DNA of 64,000 nucleotides from Flavobacterium nitrogenifigens (lineage in GTDB: Bacteria > Bacteroidota > Bacteroidia > Flavobacteriales > Flavobacteriaceae): assembly GCF_003254565.1 (NCBI RefSeq), contig NZ_QJRI01000162.1, forward strand, positions 1 to 64,000. The letters are read 5' to 3'. Positions 1 through 9,579 of this stretch are shown here, piece by piece. The translations under genes were made by a program, and so were the position numbers. How positions within the stretch are numbered: the stretch's first letter is position 1; the number at the start of each line of letters is the position of its first letter. The notes beneath the pieces are model-generated. The model made no database searches, was not told the DNA's origin, and saw only the letters and a list, made by a program, of their open reading frames with translations.

Positions 1-1479
1 TTTAGTTGTTAATATTAATTCTAATTCTTGTTTCCATTTCTTATAAGCAGCTTCGTAAGGTTCTTTATTATGAAGCGGCAAAAACGTCATTACATGGTCG
101 TTATCGCTTACATTAGCTCCAAACTTGCTATAATTACCATCTTTTAAGCCAACTGCTCTTGCCGCGCCAACCGCTCCGGTTGTATTGTAAATTTCAATTT
201 CATGGCCAATTAAAGTCGCCACAGTATTGGAGAAAATCTCAGAACGGAAAAGATTATCATTTCCGGCTCTTATGACGTTAATAGCTGCATTATCATCTTT
301 TAAACATTCCATTCCGTAGACAAACGAAAAAGCGATTCCTTCCAAAGAAGCTCTGAATAAATGCGCGCTATTATGAATATTCAGGTTGAGGTTTAAGAAA
401 TGCGTACCAATTGTTTTGTTGTTGAACATACGCTCAGCACCATTTCCAAACGGAATCACAACAACGCCTTCTGATCCAATTTCAATATTTGAAGCCTTTT
501 CATTCATTGCCTCATAACTTTCGTTCCCCATATTATTGCGAAGCCATCTGTACTGAATTCCAGCTCCGTTAATATTCAAAAGTTTACCCACTCGTGGCGT
601 TTCCAGTTCGTAGTTTACATGGACGAAATTGTTTACTCTAGTGCTTTTTCCAGAAGACATTTCGCTAACTGCATAAAAAACCCCAGAAGTTCCGCCCGTA
701 GCCGCCACTTCTCCAGGGTTTAATACATTTAATGAAAGAGCATTATTAGGCTGATCTCCTGCTCTATACACAATAGGAATTCCCGCAGGAAGACCAGACT
801 CTGCTGAAGCCTTTTCAGTAACAACTCCCTGATTTGTAAAATTCTCTACAATTTTTGGAGTCATAGACTGGTCGATTCCGTAGTAATCCAAAAGCCAATC
901 GGCTACTTTATTTTCTTTATAATCCCAAAGCATTCCTTCAGACAAACCATTTTTAGTAGTCGTTACTTCGCCTGTCAATTTCAAAGCGATGTAATCTCCC
1001 GGAAGCATGTATTTAGCAATTTTGCTATAAAGCTGAGGTTCATTTTCTTTAACCCATTTTAGTTTTGAAGCCGTAAAATTCCCTGGCGAATTCAATAAAT
1101 GCGACATGCATTTTTCTTCTCCAATTTCGGAGAAAGCCTTATTTCCAATTTCAACGGCACGGCTATCACACCAAATAATTGAATTTCGTAAAGGAGCGCC
1201 TTCTTTGTCGACAATTACCAATCCATGCATTTGGTACGAAATACCAATTCCCTGAATTTTAGAAGCATCAATATTCGCTTCTTTAATGGCTCTTTTTGTT
1301 GCCGTACAAATGTGCTGCCACCAGATTTCAGGATCCTGCTCTGCCCAATCTGGGTGAATAGAAAGGATTTCCATTTCATTTTGAGGCTCATTCAGAACAA
1401 TGATTTTTTTGCCTGTTTCTGCTTCTACCAAAGCTGCCTTGACAGAAGAACTTCCAATATCATAACCGATATAATACAT
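1..1479 (-). CDS. xylB: Xylulokinase (FGGY family), 3' end cut by window edge
   Basis: Phosphorylates D-xylulose to D-xylulose 5-phosphate, the entry step of xylose into the pentose phosphate pathway in the cytoplasm. The frame is open from the ATG at 1479 to base 1 (493 codons) with no stop, so only the last few residues are missing. The N-terminus MYYIGYDIGSSSVKAAL carries the FGGY phosphate-binding DxGSxxxK-type motif, SYQMHG near residue 80 matches the xylulokinase substrate loop, and GDQPNNA and ATGGTSGV form the C-terminal ATPase-fold motifs with the catalytic Asp. It is the most downstream gene of the xylan locus seen here, separated from the GH43 gene by its own operator-containing spacer. 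Xylulokinase is much more likely than another FGGY kinase because of the QMHG motif and the xylan context. Confidence 0.93.
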   Translation of the reverse strand, partial: MYYIGYDIGSSSVKAALVEAETGKKIIVLNEPQNEMEILSIHPDWAEQDPEIWWQHICTATKRAIKEANIDASKIQGIGISYQMHGLVIVDKEGAPLRNSIIWCDSRAVEIGNKAFSEIGEEKCMSHLLNSPGNFTASKLKWVKENEPQLYSKIAKYMLPGDYIALKLTGEVTTTKNGLSEGMLWDYKENKVADWLLDYYGIDQSMTPKIVENFTNQGVVTEKASAESGLPAGIPIVYRAGDQPNNALSLNVLNPGEVAATGGTSGVFYAVSEMSSGKSTRVNNFVHVNYELETPRVGKLLNINGAGIQYRWLRNNMGNESYEAMNEKASNIEIGSEGVVVIPFGNGAERMFNNKTIGTHFLNLNLNIHNSAHLFRASLEGIAFSFVYGMECLKDDNAAINVIRAGNDNLFRSEIFSNTVATLIGHEIEIYNTTGAVGAARAVGLKDGNYSKFGANVSDNDHVMTFLPLHNKEPYEAAYKKWKQELELILTTK

Positions 1480-1600
1480 ACTATAATGATTCTCTTATTA
1501 TTAATTTTGTCGGCACATAACACCTTGTTTCTTCGTCATGTGCAATAAATGCCGCTGCTTTGGTTCCCATTTCGTTAAAATCAGTCGAAATATAGCAACA

Positions 1601-1610
1601 CAACCGATTG
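1601..1610. promoter_or_regulatory. LacI-family operator upstream of xylulokinase
   Basis: CAACCGATTG, the complement of the CAATCGGTTG palindrome repeated across the locus, lies 122 nt upstream of the xylulokinase ATG in the 164-nt spacer after the GH43 gene. It suggests an independent, LacI-controlled promoter for xylB. Assignment to the LacI protein at 12897-13925 is inference. Confidence 0.6.
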
Positions 1611-1643
1611 TAATTTTTGCGAAATTTTTTTACGCAAAAAGCC

Positions 1644-2678
1644 CTAATCAATCAATCTTCTTATTCCGTATGGATCAATCGTAATTATAGAACCATCTTC
1701 CAAATAATCAATTTTGGTTACTTTCATGCTTCGCAAATGCGTTACCCCTTTTGACAAACTCGAATCGTGGTAAAACAAATACCATTCGCCTTCTACTTCA
1801 CAAATTGAATGGTGCGATGTCCAACCTACAACTGGATTCAAAATTCTTCCCTGATACGTAAATGGCCCATACGGATTATTGCCAATAGCATAACAAATAA
1901 AATGCGTATCGCCTGTCGAATACGAGAAATAATACTTTCCGTTGTATTTGTGAACCCAAGAAGCTTCAAAAAAACGTCTGGCATTATCTCCTGCCAAAAT
2001 CACTTTTCCGTTTTCATCCAAAATTTGAATTTCTTTTGGTTCTTCGGCAAATTCCAACATATCATCTCTTAACAAAGCTACTATTGGCCCTAAAGCTTTT
2101 TCTTCAGCCAAAGGTTCTTCGTTATTTTGATCGTACTGATGATTACGGTACTTCTGAAGCTGTCCGCCCCATATTCCTCCAAAATAAATATAATGTTTAC
2201 CATCTTCATCTTCAAAAACAGCAGGATCTATGCTGTAACTTCCTTTTATCGCTTCTTTTTCAGGAACAAAAGGCCCAACTGGCGAATCCGAAATGGCAAC
2301 GCCAATCTGAAAAATTCCGTTAGCTCGTTTAGCTGGGAAATACAGATAATACTTTCCGTTTTTATGAGCTGCATCAGGTGCCCACATTTGCTTTTCAGCC
2401 CAGTCAACATCATTTACATGCAACGCAACACCATTATCAACTGCTTCTGATGAAATATCTTCCATAGAAAAAACATGGTAATCTTCCATTCCGAAATGAT
2501 CGCCATTATCATTAAACGGAATTCCGGCATCAATATCATGAGATGGATAAATGTAAATTTTTCCGTTGAATACATGCGCCGAAGGATCGGCTGTGTACAT
2601 ATGGGACACTAAAGGCTTTGAAATCGCCAGGTCATTAATTTCCTCAAAATTAATGTGTTCAATGCTATCTTCAGGCAT
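1644..2678 (-). CDS. Glycoside hydrolase family 43 beta-xylosidase / alpha-L-arabinofuranosidase
   Basis: Five-bladed beta-propeller hydrolase that releases xylose or arabinose from xylo-oligosaccharides. The three GH43 acidic residues are visible: Asp31 in TADPSAH (general base), Asp151 in SIDPAVF (pKa modulator) and Glu238 in FFEASW (general acid). WAPDA near residue 100 is also typical. The protein is 344 aa, the usual single-domain length, and has no signal peptide, so it is probably cytoplasmic and acts on oligosaccharides imported by the transporter encoded 21 nt upstream. The two genes form an operon preceded by two LacI-type operators. Whether xylose or arabinose is the preferred product cannot be read from the sequence. 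Confidence 0.92.
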   Translation of the reverse strand: MPEDSIEHINFEEINDLAISKPLVSHMYTADPSAHVFNGKIYIYPSHDIDAGIPFNDNGDHFGMEDYHVFSMEDISSEAVDNGVALHVNDVDWAEKQMWAPDAAHKNGKYYLYFPAKRANGIFQIGVAISDSPVGPFVPEKEAIKGSYSIDPAVFEDEDGKHYIYFGGIWGGQLQKYRNHQYDQNNEEPLAEEKALGPIVALLRDDMLEFAEEPKEIQILDENGKVILAGDNARRFFEASWVHKYNGKYYFSYSTGDTHFICYAIGNNPYGPFTYQGRILNPVVGWTSHHSICEVEGEWYLFYHDSSLSKGVTHLRSMKVTKIDYLEDGSIITIDPYGIRRLID

Positions 2679-2699
2679 AGTTATATTTTGTTTAAATGA

Positions 2700-4151
2700 T
2701 TAAGCTCTTCTTTGTTTTAGTTCGGTTTCGATCTGCACTTCCATTTCTTTGTTAATTTTATAGAAAAACAGCAATCCGGCTCCAATTAAAAATGGAATTG
2801 CAGGAAAAATACTCACCAGTAATTTGATTCCATTTATGGCAGTTTGAGACTGCTCTGGTGCATTTGGAACGTAATGGAAATAACCCAAAAATAAAGTGGT
2901 TAAAGCACCTCCAACACTTAATCCCGTTTTTAGTCCAACCATCATTGCAGAGAATATAATAGCAGTTGCGCGACGGTTATTGAGCCATTCTGAATAATCG
3001 GCAACATCGGCAATCATTGCCCAAAGAATCGGAATCGTGATTCCGTAGAAAAATCCGTGCAGAATTTGAGAGAAAAACATCAGACTAATTGATGTTGGCG
3101 GATAAAAATAGAATGCAATAATGAATAAAGTCGAGATGAATAAAAACACCCCAAAAACATTTCTTTTTCCGTACTTGTCTGCCAGATTTTTAGAAAGTGT
3201 AATGCCAACAATCATAAAAATAATTCCGCCTGCATTAAACAGTCCGAAACCTGCTGAAACGGGGTCATTCCCAAAATGATTCAATCCGATATTGGATAAA
3301 GCATCTAAAATAGGCTGAATAAAAATGGCTAATTGCTCTTTATCAACATAATTTTCAAAATAATACACATACGAACCACCTTTCATTGCCAAAGTCACAA
3401 AAACCAAAGTCGTTAGCGAAAGCATAATTATCCAAGGCCTGTTTTTGATTAAATCGCTTAAATCTTCTCTTACGCTTGACTTTTGTTCTGGTTTGGGAAT
3501 GATTCGTTCTTTTGTAGTTAAAAAAGTAATTAAAAGCATGATTGTTCCAATAATGGCCAGCGCAGTCATTACTTTTTCGATTCCGATCGCTTTATCTCCG
3601 TTTCCGGCACTTTTGATAATGCCAAGCATAAAAACCTGAACAAAAAACTGGGCAAACATCACCGCAACAAAACGATAGGACGACATACTATTTCGTTCTT
3701 TCATATCACCCGTAATAACACCGCTTAAAGCAGAATATGGCAGGTTGTTTCCTGCATAAAAAAGCAGCAGCAAAGTATAGGTGATAACTGCATAAATTAC
3801 TTTTCCTTTGTATGAGAAATCGGGAGTTGAAAACGCCAATAAAGCAACTGCTCCAAGCGGAATCGCTGTCAATAAAATCCACGGCCTGAATTTTCCCCAT
3901 TTGGTACTGGTTCTGTCTGCCAAAACCCCAATAATCGGATTAAAAATAAAAGCTGCTACCAATCCAACAATCAGCATAATGATCGAAGAATCTGTTGGCG
4001 ATAAGCCGTAAATGTCGGTATAGAAATACGCCAAATACGTCATCAGAGTTTGAAAAACTAAATTGGCTGCTAAGTCTCCTAAGCTGTATCCAATTTTTTC
4101 TTTGATGGATAGTTTTTGTGAAATGTTAGTCATTCGTGGGTTTGTGGTCAT
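2700..4151 (-). CDS. GPH-family (MFS superfamily) xyloside/oligosaccharide cation symporter
   Basis: Inner-membrane symporter of the glycoside-pentoside-hexuronide family, 483 aa with about twelve hydrophobic segments. The N-terminus KIGYSLGDLAANLVFQT followed by FYTDIYGLSP is diagnostic of this family, and LADRTSTKWGKFRPWIL near residue 78 is the conserved loop between TM2 and TM3. It precedes the cytoplasmic GH43 enzyme by 21 nt, which points to uptake of xylo-oligosaccharides or aldouronic acids. It is the first gene of its operon, and the promoter region carries two LacI-type operators. Exact substrate is inferred from context. Confidence 0.9.
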   Translation of the reverse strand: MTTNPRMTNISQKLSIKEKIGYSLGDLAANLVFQTLMTYLAYFYTDIYGLSPTDSSIIMLIVGLVAAFIFNPIIGVLADRTSTKWGKFRPWILLTAIPLGAVALLAFSTPDFSYKGKVIYAVITYTLLLLFYAGNNLPYSALSGVITGDMKERNSMSSYRFVAVMFAQFFVQVFMLGIIKSAGNGDKAIGIEKVMTALAIIGTIMLLITFLTTKERIIPKPEQKSSVREDLSDLIKNRPWIIMLSLTTLVFVTLAMKGGSYVYYFENYVDKEQLAIFIQPILDALSNIGLNHFGNDPVSAGFGLFNAGGIIFMIVGITLSKNLADKYGKRNVFGVFLFISTLFIIAFYFYPPTSISLMFFSQILHGFFYGITIPILWAMIADVADYSEWLNNRRATAIIFSAMMVGLKTGLSVGGALTTLFLGYFHYVPNAPEQSQTAINGIKLLVSIFPAIPFLIGAGLLFFYKINKEMEVQIETELKQRRA

Positions 4152-4262
4152 TTTATTGATTAGTTATGTAAGCAAAAGTGTTTTCCAAAAATAAAGCTAT
4201 TCAGTTTTTTTGATCATTTCTCATTCTTTTAACTGCTAATATCATGGCAGTTTTCATTAAAA

Positions 4263-4350
4263 CAATCGGTTGTGTAAAATTATACAAAAAAACATATTTT
4301 ACAAATTTACTTTTCTTTATTTAATTTATTTTTCAAATCACAACCGATTG
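4263..4350 (-). promoter_or_regulatory. Dual LacI-type operator and promoter of the transporter-GH43 operon
   Basis: Two copies of the palindrome lie at 4263-4272 (CAATCGGTTG) and 4341-4350 (CAACCGATTG), with centres 78 bp apart, a distance compatible with looping. On the minus strand a TATAATTT box (4277-4284) sits exactly 4 nt upstream of the proximal operator, so a repressor would cover the transcription start. A second candidate -7 box, TAAATTTG, lies at 4302-4309. Function is inferred from position and repetition. Confidence 0.6.
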
Positions 4351-4389
4351 TTAATTAATTTGTAAAAATCCAAGTATTTTTAGCAGTTA

Positions 4390-5496
4390 TTATTTGGTTT
4401 CTTTAAGATTTAAAATACTGCTGTAAGCTTTTTTATGCCTTAAAGTCGCATCAAATGGCAACGGATAATTAGTTCTTCCTTTTATTGGCCAATCGTTTAG
4501 CCAAGATTGTCCGTCATGAACTCCCCAAAAAGTAACACGGCTGATTTTATCTTTGTGTTTCAAAAATAATTTAAAAATCGATTCATAACGTTCTGCAAGT
4601 TTGTTTTGAATAGAATCAGGCAATGCTTTCGGATATGGATTCATTTTTGCGCTTCCTTCAAATTTTTGACTAATCTCTGCTCCTTTCAAATCCCACGGAT
4701 TTGGCAAAACCGTAATATCTAATTCTGTGAATGCTACTTTAAGCCCTAAAGCCGAATATTCTAAAATGCTTTTTTCTATTTCTTCGATTGATGGACTTTC
4801 CAATCGCCAATGTCCCTGGATTCCAACTCCATAAACTTTTCCGCCTTCGGCTTTTATTTTTTTGATTAAAGCAATCGCTCCTGCTCTTTTTGCAGGTTCT
4901 TCGATATTATAATCGTTATAATATAATTCTGCTTTTGGATCTGCTTTTGCCGCTAGTTTGAAAGCGTTAACCAAATATTTTTCGCCCAATGTTTTCAAAA
5001 AAACAGATTGTCTTAAAGTTCCATCCTCATTCAAAGCTTCGTTTACAACATCCCAAGAGTTGATTCTGCCTTTGTATTTGGAAACTATTGTCGTAATATG
5101 ATCTTGCATAAATGCTTTCATTTCCGTACTGTCGGCAATCTTTTCCATCCAAGGCGCTAATTGGCTGTGCCAAATCAGAGTATGTCCGTGAATAAACATC
5201 TTATTCTTTTCTCCATACGCCACAAATTTATCAGATAAAGTAAAATCATATTTGTCCTTTTGCGGATGCGTAAACATAGATTTCATGATGTTTTCTGCCG
5301 TAATTGCATTAAATTCTTTTCGAATCAAAGAATCTTCTTTTTTGTCTTTTTCTTCGATTTGATTCGCGCTTAAAGCAGTACCAATGTAAAAATCATCTTT
5401 GTAAGCATCTTTTAATGAAGCGGTTTCTTTTTGCGATGTACAGCTGACAGCCAGCAAAGTTGTGACGGCAACTAAATAAGGTTTAATGCATTTCAT
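4390..5496 (-). CDS. GH10 endo-1,4-beta-xylanase, lipoprotein
   Basis: Cleaves internal beta-1,4 bonds of the xylan backbone. A signal peptide ends in a lipobox (LAVSC, Cys19), so the 368-aa protein is probably an outer-membrane or periplasmic lipoprotein. GH10 motifs are complete: HTLIWHSQ near 105-112, acid/base Glu153 in WDVVNEAL, and nucleophile Glu258 in FTELDIT. It is the last gene of the minus-strand operon GH67-SDR-uxuA-GH115-GH10, 51 nt after GH115. The 238-nt spacer downstream contains the next operon's operators. Confidence 0.95.
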   Translation of the reverse strand: MKCIKPYLVAVTTLLAVSCTSQKETASLKDAYKDDFYIGTALSANQIEEKDKKEDSLIRKEFNAITAENIMKSMFTHPQKDKYDFTLSDKFVAYGEKNKMFIHGHTLIWHSQLAPWMEKIADSTEMKAFMQDHITTIVSKYKGRINSWDVVNEALNEDGTLRQSVFLKTLGEKYLVNAFKLAAKADPKAELYYNDYNIEEPAKRAGAIALIKKIKAEGGKVYGVGIQGHWRLESPSIEEIEKSILEYSALGLKVAFTELDITVLPNPWDLKGAEISQKFEGSAKMNPYPKALPDSIQNKLAERYESIFKLFLKHKDKISRVTFWGVHDGQSWLNDWPIKGRTNYPLPFDATLRHKKAYSSILNLKETK

Positions 5497-5547
5497 ATTT
5501 TTTGGTTTAAATAGTTAATAGTTTTTTTCTCTTAACGGAGATAGTAA

Positions 5548-8154
5548 TCATTCCTTCCTAAAACTCTGTGGCGGTCCCAAATACGACTGCAAAACTTTTC
5601 CTTCTTGGATTTCAATTACAATTTTTTGAAGCACTAAAGCAGGATCAATTCCGTAAATTTTCAAAACATGATTTCCTGCTTTTTCAATTTTATGAGTTGA
5701 GGCTATAATTTTAATATTATTCGCAACAGATTCTGCCCAAGCTTTTTCCGAAGAATCTGCGTTGAGGTTCATGATTTGCGGTTTCTCATCATCAAAGCCG
5801 ATTCCGTATTTTAATCCGTCTCCCTTTTTAAAATTGATTGTTGGCGAAAAATAGGCATTTACTTTTATTTTTCCTTTGCTAAAAAAACAAACAGTGTACT
5901 CTAACCTTGGAGACTGTTCCGAAATCTCAACAGGTTTACTATTCGAAGGCTTTAAAGTTACTCCTGATGATGTTTTTCCAAGATTTGGAATTATCGTCCA
6001 TTTTACAGAATCTGAATTTATTGCTTTAGTATAATTTTCACTTTCTATTGAAATGTAACCGTCGTTCTCAATAAAACCATGAGCTTGAGCTAAATCTTGT
6101 TTTTTGCTAATTGATGTCTCTTTTTTTAAAATCTTTTCAGCGGTAATCACTTTTACCGCTTGAACTGCAGGCGCAATTTTCTTTGTTTTCGGCATTACAT
6201 TTTTATCAGGCTGCTGCCAATTATCATAACCTATATGTGTCTGAGACATCATGTGATTCCACTTCCCATTGGCTATTTGGGCATGATAATAATTTGTGAG
6301 CTCGGCATCTTTTTCAAATAACGTCTTTACTTTTTCGCCATAATCATTTGCAGCGACATTTCCCTGTTCTGCATACAATTGATTTTTAGCCTGCGCCACA
6401 TACAACTCATTTAAATTAGCGCTTGCCAAAACAGGAAATAAAACCAGCTGATAAAAAGCACCTTTGTATTCTGGTTTCAATTTTTCATTTACCGAATTAG
6501 CTTTTTCAACCAGTTTCTGATATTCTGCAACAATCCTATCTGCTTCATTATAATTCGTTATACTATATGTTCTTGAGTCTAATAATTCAGGCTTTCTTCG
6601 TGAGTTATATTTTGTATATAATTTCAAAATCTCTGCAATTTCAGCTGTAAAATGATTGTCAAAATTCTTTTTAGCCCAATCTGCATAATACTGTTCTAAA
6701 TTCCCAGCATTGAACTTTTCAGGGTTCCACGCCATGTCCAAGAAAAATTCAATCGGAAATTCCATTGGTTTGATGTCTCCCACATTTACAATCCAGATTT
6801 TATCGACACCGTATTGATACGCCAAATCCATTTGTTCCCAAACTCTTTCAATTTGATTCGTGTTGATCCATTTGTAATTTCTTGGGCCGCCCACATAATC
6901 GTAATGATAATAAATGCCATAGCCGCCTTTTCTGGGTTTCGAATCCAGTTCTGGAAGTTTACGGATATTTCCCCAATTATCATCACACAGCAAAAGCGTA
7001 ATATCATCGGGAACTGTCATGCCTTTGTCATAATAATCCTGAACTTCTTTGTAAAGCGCCCATATTTGCGGAGTTTCCTCTGCTGGCTTTTTCGTAACTT
7101 GTGAAATGATATTTCTTTGTGTTTTTACAATATTTTCTAATAACTCAATCGCAGTTCCTTCCGTCATAGGTTCGTCGCCGTCGCCACGCATTCCAATGGT
7201 AACGATGGTTTCCTTGTTTCCCATTCGTTTAATTCCGTCTTTCCAGAATTGAATCAAAGCTTCTGAATTGGCAGTAAAATCCCATTTCCCGTTAGATTTT
7301 CCCCATTCGGCATGGGCTCTCGTTAAGGGTTCATGATGCGAAGTTCCCATTACAATCCCGTATTCATCAGCCAAAACAGCGTTCTGCGGATCTTCAACAT
7401 AAAACATTCTGCCCCACATTGCCGGCCATAAATAGTTGCCTTTCATTCGCAGAATCAATTCAAAAACTTTATCGTAGAATTTCGAATTGAAACCTCCAAA
7501 TTTTTCGAATGCCCAGCCAGTTAATGCTGGAGCTTCATCATTTATAAAAATCCCCCTGTATTTTACTTTTGGCTCTCCCTGCGAATGAATTCCAGGCCTA
7601 ACATGCAGTTCTGATTGTTTTTTAACTGGAACATCAGCCCAATAATACCAAGGCGAAACTCCAATTTGATTAGACAAATCATAAATTCCGTAAATCGTTC
7701 CGCGTTTATCAGAACCCGCAATCACCAGCGCTTTCTTGATTCCTTTAAACGGATTTTCAATTACCTGCGTGGCAAATTTTTCCCATTTCCCCTGAAGCAG
7801 ATTCGCATCAATTTTTCCTTTTTTGGCTAAATGATTGATGATTTCACTTTTTCCAAGTGTACCAATAATAACAACAAAATCTTCTGCTTCTGAAATCTTT
7901 TTAATTCTTTTCGGATGTAAATCGGAAACCTTAAAAAGATCATTTTCCAAATGTCCTGTCACTTTTAAAACTCCTGCATAATCTTTATCGTCAACCAAAA
8001 TTGAAGCTATTTTCCCATTGCCTACTAAAGGAAAATTTTCTTTAGAAGCCTGATTGACTACATATTTTTCTGGATTTATCGCATATGAATTTGTGCTTAA
8101 TCCGATTAGGAAAAACAGCAGGATTATGTATGAAGTTTTAATTTTTAAACACAT
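5548..8154 (-). CDS. GH115 xylan alpha-1,2-glucuronidase
   Basis: Removes (4-O-methyl-)glucuronic acid from internal xylose residues of polymeric glucuronoxylan. The 868-aa length and blocks such as YRGIFINDEAPAL, MKGNYLWPAMWG and GTSHHEPLTRAHAEW (residues about 200-290) are characteristic of GH115. A C-terminal beta-sandwich-like region after about residue 690 also fits. A hydrophobic signal peptide (IILLFFLIGLSTNSYA) indicates export to the periplasm or outer membrane. It lies between uxuA (138 nt, with a large hairpin in the gap) and the GH10 gene. With GH67 in the same operon, the locus can attack both internal and terminal glucuronate decorations. Confidence 0.93.
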   Translation of the reverse strand: MCLKIKTSYIILLFFLIGLSTNSYAINPEKYVVNQASKENFPLVGNGKIASILVDDKDYAGVLKVTGHLENDLFKVSDLHPKRIKKISEAEDFVVIIGTLGKSEIINHLAKKGKIDANLLQGKWEKFATQVIENPFKGIKKALVIAGSDKRGTIYGIYDLSNQIGVSPWYYWADVPVKKQSELHVRPGIHSQGEPKVKYRGIFINDEAPALTGWAFEKFGGFNSKFYDKVFELILRMKGNYLWPAMWGRMFYVEDPQNAVLADEYGIVMGTSHHEPLTRAHAEWGKSNGKWDFTANSEALIQFWKDGIKRMGNKETIVTIGMRGDGDEPMTEGTAIELLENIVKTQRNIISQVTKKPAEETPQIWALYKEVQDYYDKGMTVPDDITLLLCDDNWGNIRKLPELDSKPRKGGYGIYYHYDYVGGPRNYKWINTNQIERVWEQMDLAYQYGVDKIWIVNVGDIKPMEFPIEFFLDMAWNPEKFNAGNLEQYYADWAKKNFDNHFTAEIAEILKLYTKYNSRRKPELLDSRTYSITNYNEADRIVAEYQKLVEKANSVNEKLKPEYKGAFYQLVLFPVLASANLNELYVAQAKNQLYAEQGNVAANDYGEKVKTLFEKDAELTNYYHAQIANGKWNHMMSQTHIGYDNWQQPDKNVMPKTKKIAPAVQAVKVITAEKILKKETSISKKQDLAQAHGFIENDGYISIESENYTKAINSDSVKWTIIPNLGKTSSGVTLKPSNSKPVEISEQSPRLEYTVCFFSKGKIKVNAYFSPTINFKKGDGLKYGIGFDDEKPQIMNLNADSSEKAWAESVANNIKIIASTHKIEKAGNHVLKIYGIDPALVLQKIVIEIQEGKVLQSYLGPPQSFRKE

Positions 8155-8180
8155 AGCGTGACAACCTTTTTATTTAATCT

Positions 8181-8256
8181 CGCAAAATGGCAGAGTCGCA
8201 TAGCAATTCTTTTTAAGCCTTTTCAAAACAAAGCTTTGCGGCTCTGCCACTTTGCG
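8181..8256. repeat. Intergenic inverted repeat (24-nt arms) between uxuA and GH115
   Basis: Arms 8181-8204 and 8233-8256 are complementary with three mismatches around a 28-nt loop. They contain the CGCAAA/TTTGCG core also seen in the spacer at 9482-9563. No T-run follows, so it is more likely an mRNA-stabilising or REP-like element than a terminator. Confidence 0.7.
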
Positions 8257-8292
8257 GGCAATTCTAAGCGCATTAGATTTAGAAAACTTTAA

Positions 8293-9465
8293 TTATAAAT
8301 TCAATTTATACCCAATTCCCATTTCCAAACCTCTTAACTCCGCCAAACCTTTTAACCTTCCCGTCAACGAATAACCCGGATAAGTTTCAGCTGCTTCATC
8401 AACTCTATGCAGAAAACCGTGATCTGGGCGCATTGGGATACTAATTTTAGTTTTATTCGCTAACACCAGCAATTTCTCAACAATCGCTTCCATTTTAACA
8501 TCACCGTTTAAATGCTCTGATTCCCTAAAAATAGTTTCGCTTTCGCGGATAGTATTTCTCAGGTGCAAAAAGTGAATTCGGTCTCCAAAATCGTCTATTA
8601 TTCTTTCCAGATTGTTTTTTGGATCGGCACTTAACGAACCTGTGCAATAACACAATCCGTTTGCTGCTGATGGAACGGCATCAAAAATCGCTTTCAAATC
8701 TTCTTCTGTTGAGACAATTCTTGGAAGGCCTAAAACCGAAAACGGGGGATCATCCGGATGAATGGCTAATCTTTGTCCATTTTTCTCCGCAATCGGAGTT
8801 ACTTCTGATAAAAAATAAATCAGGTTTTCTCTTAGCTTTTGATTATCGATTTCAGCATAATTTTCTAAAAGAGACAAAATCTGTTCTGCTGTAAAATTGA
8901 TTTTGCTTCCCGGAAGTCCTAACAAAACATTTTTAAACAATAATGCTTTTTCATCTTCCGATAATTGATTTCCAAACTGTAACGCTTTTTCTTTTTCAGC
9001 ATCAGAATAATCGCTTTCCGAATCCGGTCTTTTTAAAAGAAAAACATCAAAATAAGCAAACGCATTCTGATTATAGAGCAAAGCCCTACTTCCATCTTCG
9101 TTTATAAAATTATGATTCGTTCGCACCCAGTCCAGAATCGGCATGAAATTGTAGGTTATGATTTTGATGCCGCACTGCGCCAGATTTTGCAAGCTGATTT
9201 TATAATTTTCAATGTATAGCAGATAATTTCCAGAAGCTCGTTTGATTTCTTCATGAACAGGAAGACTTTCAACGACAGTCCATTCCAAGCCGTAATTGCG
9301 AATAATCTCCTGTCTTTCTTTTATCGCTTCAACAGTCCAGATCTCGCCAACAGGAATCTGATGCAATGCCGTTACAATTCCTGTTGCGCCCGCTTGCTTA
9401 ATATCGATAAGTTTTACATTGTCTTGAGGTCCAAACCAACGCATGGTTTGCTGCATTTTTATCAT
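8293..9465 (-). CDS. uxuA: D-mannonate dehydratase
   Basis: Dehydrates D-mannonate to 2-keto-3-deoxy-D-gluconate in the cytoplasm, the third step of glucuronate catabolism. At 390 aa it has the normal length, and MRWFGPQD and ITALHQIP-type residues at the N-terminus, IHPDDPPF near residue 240, HLRNT and RPDHG are family signatures, including metal ligands in the TIM barrel. The ATG at 9465 gives MIKMQQTMRWFG; starting at the internal MQQTMRW is equally possible. It is flanked by the SDR gene and GH115, linking glucuronate release to its breakdown. A glucuronate isomerase (UxaC) is not in the window. Confidence 0.95.
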   Translation of the reverse strand: MIKMQQTMRWFGPQDNVKLIDIKQAGATGIVTALHQIPVGEIWTVEAIKERQEIIRNYGLEWTVVESLPVHEEIKRASGNYLLYIENYKISLQNLAQCGIKIITYNFMPILDWVRTNHNFINEDGSRALLYNQNAFAYFDVFLLKRPDSESDYSDAEKEKALQFGNQLSEDEKALLFKNVLLGLPGSKINFTAEQILSLLENYAEIDNQKLRENLIYFLSEVTPIAEKNGQRLAIHPDDPPFSVLGLPRIVSTEEDLKAIFDAVPSAANGLCYCTGSLSADPKNNLERIIDDFGDRIHFLHLRNTIRESETIFRESEHLNGDVKMEAIVEKLLVLANKTKISIPMRPDHGFLHRVDEAAETYPGYSLTGRLKGLAELRGLEMGIGYKLNL

Positions 9466-9481
9466 ACTTATTTTTTTTTAT

Positions 9482-9563
9482 CTCGCCAAGGTGCAAAGGC
9501 GCAAAGTTTTTATTCAAAAAAGCTTAAAAAGAAAAATACCTTGCGGCTTAGCGTCTTTGCGAG
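9482..9563. repeat. Intergenic inverted repeat between SDR gene and uxuA
   Basis: Arms 9482-9506 and 9539-9563 pair imperfectly (CTCGC-AAG-GC-AAG-CGCAA pattern) around a roughly 32-nt loop. The sequence is a relative of the hairpin at 8181-8256. Such CGCAAAG-rich palindromes are common between Flavobacterium genes. Confidence 0.65.
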
Positions 9564-9579
9564 CCATTTTCAGCATTCG